A DNA stretch of 27,189 bases from JBBAAS01 sp041658125 (GTDB taxonomy: Bacteria > Patescibacteriota > Microgenomatia > UBA12405): NCBI GenBank assembly GCA_041658125.1, contig JBBAAS010000009.1:1-27189 (forward strand), written 5' to 3'. The notes beneath the pieces are model-generated. The model saw nothing but the letters and a program-made list of their open reading frames with translations, was not told where the DNA came from and searched no databases. Below, piece by piece: positions 15,076 to 20,800 of this stretch. How positions within the stretch are numbered: the first letter of the stretch is position 1; each line of letters opens with the position of its first letter. Position numbers and translations under genes: made by a program.

Positions 15076-15666
15076 TTATTTATTAAAATTTAAATATTCT
15101 TTACTCTCGGTCGGCCCTTTTTGGCCAAAATATTTACTTTTCAATTTTTTACTACCATACGGTACTTCTACCGGACTACTCATTTGATAAAAACAAATTT
15201 GAGCCACTTTCATATCAGCATATATTCGGATCGGAATCCGGGAAATATTAGCAATCTCAAACGTCAATTGACCCTGAAACCCAGCATCAACAAACCCCGC
15301 TGTCGCATGAACCAATAATCCCAACCGCCCGAGCGAACTTTTTCCCTCCAATTTCCCTGCCAAATCATGGGGGACCGAAAACCACTCTGTCGTTGATCCT
15401 AAAATAAACTCCCCGGGGTGTAACACAAACCCTTCATCTTTAATTTTTATCCTTCGCGACACATCTACTTTTTTTCGAACATCAATCTCAGCAGCCGCAA
15501 AGTTATCAAACACTAATACTTCCGGATACAAATGCAAATCATAACTCGATGGCTGAAGACATTCTGAATCATAAGGCTCAATAACCAGCTTTTTACTTTG
15601 GACCGCCTGCTTTAAATCCCTATCCGACAAAATCATTTCCTCTTTATACCCAAACCTTCTCTCCAT
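15076..15666 (-). CDS. dcd: dCTP deaminase (possibly dUMP-forming)
   Basis: The 196-residue trimeric dUTPase-like protein shows the Dcd core: LQPSSYDLHL, GKSSLGRLGLLVHATAGFVDAGF (nucleotide-binding and catalytic Glu in the EGKSSLGR to GFQGQLTFE region), and a C-terminal YFGQKGPTESK. It converts dCTP to dUTP, or directly to dUMP in the bifunctional form; the sequence alone does not decide. Two starts are possible: ATG 15666, with AAGGG seven bases upstream, and Met11 (15636, MILSDRDL, the usual Dcd N-terminus) behind GAGGA. First gene of the dTMP operon. Confidence 0.94.
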   Translation of the reverse strand: MERRFGYKEEMILSDRDLKQAVQSKKLVIEPYDSECLQPSSYDLHLYPEVLVFDNFAAAEIDVRKKVDVSRRIKIKDEGFVLHPGEFILGSTTEWFSVPHDLAGKLEGKSSLGRLGLLVHATAGFVDAGFQGQLTFEIANISRIPIRIYADMKVAQICFYQMSSPVEVPYGSKKLKSKYFGQKGPTESKEYLNFNK

Positions 15667-15707
15667 TGCAAACCCTTTTTTCAGGCTAAAAAATCAATTT
15701 CTTCACT

Positions 15708-15736
15708 GTTTACTGTCAACTTCCAACTGCTATACT
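15708..15736 (+). promoter_or_regulatory. Extended -10 promoter for DedA gene
   Basis: TATACT (15731-15736) is preceded by TGC (extended -10), with TTTACT (15709-15714) 16 bases upstream as a partial -35. Only seven bases separate the -10 from ATG 15744, so the mRNA would be leaderless or nearly so. Confidence 0.5.
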
Positions 15737-15743
15737 TACCCTT

Positions 15744-16388
15744 ATGACGGAAATCCTTAATACTATTCTTGCCTTAGTTAAAACCAACGGTCTTCTCGCT
15801 ATGTTTGGCGGCGGCTTTGTCGAACAAATCATTGTCCCCATTCCTTCCCCCATCATTTCCATGTCCGGCGGTGCTTTTTTAGTCCCCCACGGCCTGCCTT
15901 TTTTTGAAACTATTTGGCAAATATTTCTCAATGTTTCTCTCCCCTATACTATCGGCGCCACTATCGGTACCAGCCTGGTCTTTTTTATCGCTTACTTCGG
16001 TGGCAAACCCCTTATCGACAAATTTGGCAAACATATCGGCATCAGCTGGAAATTAATTGAAAAAATTAAAAATGATTTCCAAAAAACTACTAAAGATGAA
16101 TTATTTATTTTAATTGCCTGTTCCATTCCCGTCGTTCCTGTTTCTCTTATCACCGGTTTTTGCGGTGGTTTCAAAATTGCCCCCGTCAAATTTTATCCCA
16201 TGGTCTTTTTGGCTCTTCTCATCCGTTCTACTTTCCTTGGCTTTATCGGCTGGGAAATGGGCGAAACCTTTACCTCACTGGCTCACGGCTTAGATAAAAT
16301 CGAATCACTTCTCACCATCATCGGTGTCGGTCTAATCCTTGGCTTCCTTTTCCTCAAACGGGAAAAATGGTTCAAGCAAAACGAATAG
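15744..16388 (+). CDS. DedA-family membrane protein (VTT domain)
   Basis: The 214-residue protein has the DedA/SNARE-associated layout: an N-terminal helix, a re-entrant segment with conserved acid and prolines (GGGFVEQIIVPIPSPIISMSGGAFLV), a helix with GxxxG-like spacing (GATIGTSLVFFIAYFGGKPLIDKFGKHIG), an amphipathic segment (FQKTTKDELFILIACSIPVVPVSLITGFCGGF) and two final helices. DedA proteins are lipid scramblases/transporters, several of them for undecaprenyl phosphate. That role fits the polysaccharide genes upstream but is not shown. It converges on the SIMPL gene, with seven bases between the two stops. Confidence 0.85.
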   Translation: MTEILNTILALVKTNGLLAMFGGGFVEQIIVPIPSPIISMSGGAFLVPHGLPFFETIWQIFLNVSLPYTIGATIGTSLVFFIAYFGGKPLIDKFGKHIGISWKLIEKIKNDFQKTTKDELFILIACSIPVVPVSLITGFCGGFKIAPVKFYPMVFLALLIRSTFLGFIGWEMGETFTSLAHGLDKIESLLTIIGVGLILGFLFLKREKWFKQNE

Positions 16389-16395
16389 ACTTTTT

Positions 16396-17133
16396 TTACT
16401 GTACCTCAAACACTACCGTCAAGCTTTTACTGACCAAACCACTACCCGGTTCCATTGGCGCTCCGCCTCCGGCTCCGTCCATAGTTTTATAAAGCGAATA
16501 AGTCGATCCGCTGTTTCCTTCCGTCACCCCATAAATTTTCCCCAATTTTCTTCCGGCGCTTTTGGCAATTATCTCCGCCTTATCCCGCGCATTTTGCATT
16601 GCCTCGCCAAATAAAGTTTTTTCTATCTCTCTCGTATCATCCATCGTAAAATTGGGACCCCAAACATTGTTCGCTCCGCTTGCCGACAAAATATCAGCCA
16701 ATGTTGACGCCTGATCAACCTGCCGCAACGTTATTTCTATTGAATTGTTTACCCGCCATTGGCCTTTTCTGGTTTTTTGCACCCCATTATCCCAATATGT
16801 CTCCTCGTTTTGATAAAAACTCAAGTTTGACGTCTTCACATCTTTGTCTTCAATACCAAATTTTTTTACTGCCAAAACCAAAGCTTCAATTTTGCCGCTT
16901 ACATCTTTTACCGCTACTTCCCGGTTATCGTTAACCACATCTACCCCAGCGGTAAAGCTGGCAATCTGATTTTTCTGTTGGCTTCTGGCTTCACCTACCA
17001 CCACAATCGTTTGTGTCGGGGTCATTTCAAATTTGCCCCAATTTATTTTTTTCCACGGCAGTAAAAACGCCGCCAAACTTGCCAGTACCACCCACACCAC
17101 TACCGTACTCGCCTTACCGTTTTGTTTTTTCAT
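16396..17133 (-). CDS. SIMPL (DUF541) domain protein, membrane anchored
   Basis: The 245-residue protein has a single N-terminal helix (TVVVWVVLASLAAFLLPW, about 10-27) with little before it, so the rest is probably outside the membrane. From residue 40 it shows the SIMPL pattern: TIVVVGEARSQQKNQIASFTAGVDVVN, then IEDKDVKTSNLSFYQ, then RVNNSIEITLR and the final NARDKAEIIAKSAGRKLGKIYGV block. SIMPL proteins oligomerise in cell envelopes; their function is poorly understood. It is transcribed away from the slipin gene, from a shared 38-base region. Confidence 0.9.
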   Translation of the reverse strand: MKKQNGKASTVVVWVVLASLAAFLLPWKKINWGKFEMTPTQTIVVVGEARSQQKNQIASFTAGVDVVNDNREVAVKDVSGKIEALVLAVKKFGIEDKDVKTSNLSFYQNEETYWDNGVQKTRKGQWRVNNSIEITLRQVDQASTLADILSASGANNVWGPNFTMDDTREIEKTLFGEAMQNARDKAEIIAKSAGRKLGKIYGVTEGNSGSTYSLYKTMDGAGGGAPMEPGSGLVSKSLTVVFEVQ

Positions 17134-17171
17134 ATACTTCTATTGTATCTCCTTTTTTTATATAATAACTT

Positions 17172-17915
17172 ATGCCATTCATCATTGTTCTTGTCCTAAT
17201 TGCTATTTTCCTCGTTTTCAAATCCATCATTATCATGGACCAGTATGAACGCGGTATCGTTTTGACCCTTGGCACCTATTCCTATACCCTCCAACCCGGA
17301 CTCAAGCTGGTAATCCCCATCGTTCAACGGGTTATCAAGGTCGACATCCGCATCAACACCGTCGATATTCCCCAGCAGGAAGTCATTACCCGTGACAACG
17401 TTCCGGTCGGCATTAACGGCGTTGTTTATTATCAGGTTATTAAGCCCGAAGACGCTATCCTCAAGGTCAAAGATTTTTCCTATGCCATCACCCAATATGC
17501 TCAAACCGCTCTCCGTGATGTTATCGGCGGCGTCGAGCTCGATTCTCTGCTCACCGAACGTCAAAAATTAAGCGACGAAATCAAAACTATTGTCGATCAG
17601 GAAACTACCGATTGGGGTGTCGATGTTACCGCTATCAAAATTCAGGATATTGAAGTCCCCGCCGATATGAAGCGGGTTATGGCCAAACAAGCCGAAGCCG
17701 AACGGGAACGCCGGGCTACTATTATCCGGGCCGACGGTGAACTGACTGCTTCGGAAAATCTTAACAAAGCCATGAAGGGCCTCTCCGAATCAGGCGCTAT
17801 TTCCCTTCGTACTCTTCAAACTATCGAAGCCACTATGGCCAATCCCAGCAACACCATTGTTTTTGCTCTCCCTATCGAAGTCCTCGAAGGTTTCAAAAAA
17901 CTCAGCGGCAAATAA
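17172..17915 (+). CDS. Slipin / SPFH-domain membrane protein
   Basis: The 247-residue protein begins with a membrane segment (MPFIIVLVLIAIFLVFKSIII) and continues as an SPFH domain: QYERGIVLTLGTYSYTLQPGLKLVIPIVQRV, VDIPQQEVITRDNVPVGINGVVYYQV, YAQTALRDVIGGVELDSLL, ending in an Ala/Glu/Arg-rich coiled-coil (KQAEAERERRATIIRADGE). It matches bacterial and archaeal slipins (stomatin-like), which form ring-shaped scaffolds on membranes. The NfeD-type protease partner seen with many slipins is not adjacent. A TATAAT (17161-17166) sits only five bases before ATG 17172, so its mRNA may be leaderless. Confidence 0.95.
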   Translation: MPFIIVLVLIAIFLVFKSIIIMDQYERGIVLTLGTYSYTLQPGLKLVIPIVQRVIKVDIRINTVDIPQQEVITRDNVPVGINGVVYYQVIKPEDAILKVKDFSYAITQYAQTALRDVIGGVELDSLLTERQKLSDEIKTIVDQETTDWGVDVTAIKIQDIEVPADMKRVMAKQAEAERERRATIIRADGELTASENLNKAMKGLSESGAISLRTLQTIEATMANPSNTIVFALPIEVLEGFKKLSGK

Positions 17916-17918
17916 ACT

Positions 17919-18542
17919 CTACTTAATCTCCTTCAAAAACTCCTCAACCAAGCTTAAGTCTTTCCATACTACTACTATATTGGCATCGTTAAATATCGCC
18001 CTTTGCACTTCCCGGACCGTATCCCCGCCGGCAATCGAGATCATCACGTCATAAGTGCTTCTAACCTTGTTTATCTGAATATAGGGTATCGGCTTATCGT
18101 GATTAAACTCTTCTTCATCCACTCCCCGATGCAGTATCACCACGTCCGGCAATTTTTTTAGCTTTCTTAACGTTTTTAACGGCTGATCGACGTTCATCAT
18201 ATCCACCATCGAATCAATTCCTACTTTTCTGCAATTTTCTACAAAGCTGGCAATTGTCTCTACCGGGGCCTCCCCCAACGCTACCGCCGCACTGGCTCCG
18301 GCTTCCCGGGCCATCATCACTTCCGTCATTCCCCGATCCATCGTTTTCAAATCAGCCACCACATACGGCCAAATATTTGCCAATTTTCTCACCGCTTCCA
18401 TCCCGTATTGCTTAATTAACGGCGTCCCTGCTTCGACCAAAACCCTTTCATTTTTGGGCAACCGATAGGCCAAACTAATCGCCTCATTTAAGCTCCGGTT
18501 CATCGCCACCTGTAAATACTTCTGCCGCTTATTCAGAATCAT
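17919..18542 (-). CDS. HUMPS-family protein, probable 3-hexulose-6-phosphate synthase-like
   Basis: The 207-residue protein is a TIM barrel of the orotidine-monophosphate-decarboxylase superfamily: YVVADLKTMDRGMTE holds the DxKxxD motif (D64, K66, D69), AREAGASAAVALG the next strand, and ISIAGGDT near the C-terminus a phosphate-binding loop. The DLKTMD form favours hexulose-6-phosphate synthase over OMP decarboxylase. In organisms without an oxidative pentose phosphate route such enzymes can make ribulose-5-phosphate. TGATAGAAT lies five bases before its ATG, an extended -10 that overlaps the end of the upstream small gene and points to a leaderless mRNA. Confidence 0.8.
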   Translation of the reverse strand: MILNKRQKYLQVAMNRSLNEAISLAYRLPKNERVLVEAGTPLIKQYGMEAVRKLANIWPYVVADLKTMDRGMTEVMMAREAGASAAVALGEAPVETIASFVENCRKVGIDSMVDMMNVDQPLKTLRKLKKLPDVVILHRGVDEEEFNHDKPIPYIQINKVRSTYDVMISIAGGDTVREVQRAIFNDANIVVVWKDLSLVEEFLKEIK

Positions 18543-18553
18543 AACTTATTCTA

Positions 18554-18763
18554 TCAACTCTTATTTGTTGGACTCCACTTTCTCAAAGCAATCGCCGTCG
18601 CCCCAGCCAACGCTGCTGCTCCGAAAATAACTGTCTCAACCCTTGGAATAAACATAGCTATTGATCCTCCAACCACCCCCAATAATACTAGCCCGGACTC
18701 AAAACATCCACCCAAATTTACTCTTCTGCTTTTCTGCTGTTTCGACTTCAAACTCTCTACCAT
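18554..18763 (-). CDS. Small membrane protein, 69 aa
   Basis: The start ATG 18761-18763 (MVESLKSKQQ) is chosen because TGTTATAAT, an extended -10, ends six bases before it; a longer frame would overlap the upstream 323-aa gene without support. The product has a basic N-terminus (KSKQQKSRRVN) and two hydrophobic helices (SGLVLLGVVGGSIAMFI and TVIFGAAALAGATAIAL) split by a short turn, with a positive C-terminus. Function is unknown. It precedes the hexulose-phosphate synthase-like gene. Confidence 0.6.
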   Translation of the reverse strand: MVESLKSKQQKSRRVNLGGCFESGLVLLGVVGGSIAMFIPRVETVIFGAAALAGATAIALRKWSPTNKS

Positions 18764-18779
18764 AATCGGATTATAACAC
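18761..18779 (-). promoter_or_regulatory. Extended -10 promoter giving a leaderless small-gene mRNA
   Basis: On the minus strand TGTTATAAT is followed by CCGATT and then the ATG at 18763. The distance puts transcription start at or beside the start codon. Confidence 0.5.
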
Positions 18780-18791
18780 TGACTTTCGATT

Positions 18792-19763
18792 CTAATTACA
18801 TAAAGGACACTTTGAGCCTTTGTACCACATTCCACATTGACTACAAAGCTTATATCCTTCTCCGGCTGGTGGTTTTCCTTTAACCACGCTTGTCTTACCG
18901 TCACCTCCTTCAGTAATGAAAAACTGCCCCACTGCCGATGTCGAGCTGCATCCTCCTACCGGTCTTTGAGTCATCACCATTGATCCTCTCAAGTATAAAT
19001 TCATTCTCATTTGAAGATGTCTGTCATTCACCAAATCCACCCTTCCGTTATATCCACCGCTTGCCGCCGTTTGTTCAAATCTTCCCGTCTCCGCCATTAC
19101 TGTCGAATAAAATCTAAAAACTATTGCCGAATTTGTATGCATCCCTTCCCCGTATTCTTTCCAAAATCCTCTCTCCAGTCTTTCGGTTATCTTCCAAATA
19201 TCCTTACCATTAATAAAATCGGATCCCTTAACCAAATCTAATTGTTGTAATATTTCCACCAATCTCCTCTCTCCTCCCGATATCGGCTTGGCCAAAATAT
19301 CCTCCTCACTCCGTATAACTTCCTGGCCACCCAATCCCCGATACACTTCTACCATCTCATCAAAATTATTTTCTACCTTAAATCTCAACCACTTAACCCG
19401 ATCTCCTTCCACTATGCGCCAAACATCCACGCAATTGTCCGGATAATCAAATCTTGGGTTGGCCGGGCTAAAATTCACCGCCATTTCTCCTCGGTTTAAA
19501 ATCTGGTGGATTGTCTCCATTGCCGCTATCTCTTCTTTTCTTCCACACCTTCTGGTCAACTCCTCTACCATCTCCCCCGATTGTTCATCGACAAGCTTTC
19601 CCTCAACCAAACGATAAGCTCTGTTAAATTCCACCGTAAACGCTTCAGCTACCGCCGACTCAACTTCACTTTTAAAGACCACCCTCCTGACCTTCGGCTC
19701 CAATCTCCTTAAATAAACTGTTTCCGCTACTGGATCAAATCCTTTTTTTAATATCTCTGTCAT
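18792..19763 (-). CDS. Unknown protein with C-terminal zinc ribbon, behind a riboswitch
   Basis: The 323-residue protein is not recognised. It has no signal peptide. N-terminal 70 residues are mixed charged helices (RRLEPKVRRVVFKSEVESAV). The middle contains NFSPANPRFDYPDNCVDVWR, VKWLRFKVENNFDEMVEVYRGLGG, and a Gly/Ser-rich TAASGGYNGRVDLVND. The last 20 residues form a zinc ribbon: C307, C310, C319 and C322. It starts at ATG 19763, right after a cobalamin-riboswitch-like leader and the nrdG gene on the same strand. It may therefore serve in deoxyribonucleotide or corrinoid metabolism, but the sequence itself does not say so. No class II reductase motif (NPCGE-type active site) is seen. Confidence 0.65.
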   Translation of the reverse strand: MTEILKKGFDPVAETVYLRRLEPKVRRVVFKSEVESAVAEAFTVEFNRAYRLVEGKLVDEQSGEMVEELTRRCGRKEEIAAMETIHQILNRGEMAVNFSPANPRFDYPDNCVDVWRIVEGDRVKWLRFKVENNFDEMVEVYRGLGGQEVIRSEEDILAKPISGGERRLVEILQQLDLVKGSDFINGKDIWKITERLERGFWKEYGEGMHTNSAIVFRFYSTVMAETGRFEQTAASGGYNGRVDLVNDRHLQMRMNLYLRGSMVMTQRPVGGCSSTSAVGQFFITEGGDGKTSVVKGKPPAGEGYKLCSQCGMWYKGSKCPLCN

Positions 19764-19867
19764 CTTTACTTGTGTTACGCAAGCTTGCCCGCTTTAGCGG
19801 GATTTTAGTCTTCGGGCTTTAACCGTAGCGTCACTGCCAGGGAATTACACCCTGATTTCCTTTTTAA
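19764..19867 (-). ncRNA. Cobalamin riboswitch-like aptamer
   Basis: On the minus strand the order is AAAAGGAAATCAGGGTG, TAATTCCCTGGCAG, TGACGCTACGGTTAAAGCCC, GAAGAC. This matches the conserved cobalamin riboswitch core (AAAAGGGAA, GGGTGxxAxTCCC, GCAG, CGCTACTGT, GAxGAC-like), with GGG/CCC pairing in P4-like position. A perfect hairpin CCCGC/GCGGG around TAAA (19788-19801) and a GCAAGCTTGC palindrome follow, in the place of the expression platform/L13 element. It lies between the nrdG stop (19869) and ATG 19763. The P1 and P2 outer stems look short or degenerate, so a related but different corrinoid aptamer is possible. Confidence 0.65.
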
Positions 19868-19868
19868 A

Positions 19869-20573
19869 CTATCTGATTTCTATTCTAACTCCTTTCGCTT
19901 TTTTTTGCACTTCTTCCCTCCACTCTTCCAATTTTTCCTTGCCAAACCCTTTCTTTTTTAGATATTTTTCATCCAAACAATTCTCCGGCCTAAAATCCTG
20001 CCAATACCAAATTCCACTCTCTATTTCACTTCCCATTTTTTTTAAAATTTCCAAGTCATGTATTCCCGGCACCGCTGTCGTTCTCAACTCAAATCCAATT
20101 TTTACCGAATTTAATAATTTAATAATTTTTTTAAAATTTAAAATTTGAAATTTGAAATTAACGATTTGAGCATATTCTTCAAATCGTGTTTTGTAGTCCA
20201 TCGCCACATAGTCGATATATTTTGATCTAATTAATTGTTCGATCACTTCCGGATTTGATCCATTTGTATCTAGTTTTACTAAGAAACCAAGTTTTTTCAC
20301 CCTCTCGCAAAACTCCCCCAAATCTTTCTGAATCGTTGGCTCACCTCCTGTAATCACCACCCCATCGAGCAATTTTCTCTTTTTTTCTAAAAACTCAAAC
20401 ACCTCCTCTCCCCCTATCTCTTCTAGGCCCGATTTTCTAAATAATTCTGCCGTTACCAAGTCCCGGTTATGGCAAAACGGACATCGAAAATTACAGCCGA
20501 CAGTAAATACTACCGCCGTTAACTTTCCCGGCCAATCTAATAAACTCGACTTTACTAATCCTCCAATTTTCAA
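19869..20573 (-). CDS. nrdG: Anaerobic ribonucleotide reductase activating protein
   Basis: The 234-residue radical SAM protein has CNFRCPFC (C27, C31, C34), the normal CX3CX2C motif, and ITGGEPT at 74-80. It begins with KIGGLVKSSLLDWPGKL, typical of NrdG/activases of class III reductases and related glycyl radical enzymes. It would generate the glycyl radical on NrdD or on the separately encoded domain upstream. Residues 137-152 (IVNFKFQILNFKKI and neighbours) are encoded by an AT-rich repeat also found at two intergenic sites upstream, and form an insertion relative to the family pattern. Its end abuts a riboswitch-like RNA. Confidence 0.92.
   Translation of the reverse strand: MKIGGLVKSSLLDWPGKLTAVVFTVGCNFRCPFCHNRDLVTAELFRKSGLEEIGGEEVFEFLEKKRKLLDGVVITGGEPTIQKDLGEFCERVKKLGFLVKLDTNGSNPEVIEQLIRSKYIDYVAMDYKTRFEEYAQIVNFKFQILNFKKIIKLLNSVKIGFELRTTAVPGIHDLEILKKMGSEIESGIWYWQDFRPENCLDEKYLKKKGFGKEKLEEWREEVQKKAKGVRIEIR
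20133..20160. repeat. AT-rich AAATTTGAAATTT repeat inside nrdG (copy 1)
   Basis: This run of A/T-only triplets contains AAATTTGAAATTTGAAATT. It shares AAATTTGAAATTT with the intergenic copy at 20757-20800 and resembles the one at 20563-20605. Here it stays in frame and is translated. Confidence 0.6.
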
Positions 20574-20605
20574 TTACAAATTAAAAATTTTAAATTAAAA
20601 ATTGG
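20563..20605. repeat. AT-rich repeat downstream of the glycyl radical ORF (copy 2)
   Basis: CAATTTT, CAATTAC and AAATTAAAAATTTTAAATT units fill the gap between the small glycyl radical gene and nrdG and supply the stop codon of the former. It is a diverged relative of the copies at 20133 and 20757. Confidence 0.5.
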
Positions 20606-20756
20606 CTATTTTGTATTCCTTCCTCAAATCAAATTCGGCTGCTTTACCGTCATTCCACTGTTGCACCGGCCGCAAATACCCAACAATTCTCGAAAACACC
20701 TCGCATGGCTGCCTTTTGGCTTCCAATGCTTTTTTGTCTACTTTTTGCTTTTTCAT
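20595..20756 (-). CDS. Stand-alone glycyl radical domain of anaerobic ribonucleotide reductase
   Basis: A 53-residue protein starts at ATG 20756 and ends at TAA 20595. It contains CEVFSRIVGYLRPVQQWNDG followed by KAAEFDLRKEY, the C-terminal glycyl radical motif of class III reductases, with Gly26 in RIVGYL as the likely radical site. The 683-aa NrdD just upstream ends at its zinc-binding cysteines and lacks this motif. The two are in the same frame, separated by 36 bases of AT-rich repeat with two in-frame TAA stops. So the enzyme looks split, with the radical domain working in trans in the way YfiD serves pyruvate formate-lyase; a sequencing error cannot be ruled out from one read. Confidence 0.85.
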   Translation of the reverse strand: MKKQKVDKKALEAKRQPCEVFSRIVGYLRPVQQWNDGKAAEFDLRKEYKIANF

Positions 20757-20800
20757 TTTGTTTTTAAATTTTTAAATTTTAAATTTGAAATTTTATTTAT
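20757..20800. repeat. AT-rich repeat at the NrdD break (copy 3)
   Basis: TTTTTAAATTTTTAAATTTTA followed by AATTTGAAATTTTATTT lies between the nrdD stop and the glycyl radical ORF. It shares AAATTTGAAATTT with the copy inside nrdG. In the coding frame it contains two TAA stops. Confidence 0.6.

Noticed and set aside
18764..18904. Longer form of the small membrane protein overlapping the 323-aa gene
   Set aside because: An extended -10 box lies directly before the internal ATG at 18763, and the extra residues have no membrane or family character.
19764..19867. Interpretation of this gap as a tRNA gene
   Set aside because: No anticodon arm or T loop can be drawn on either strand; the cobalamin aptamer pattern fits much better.
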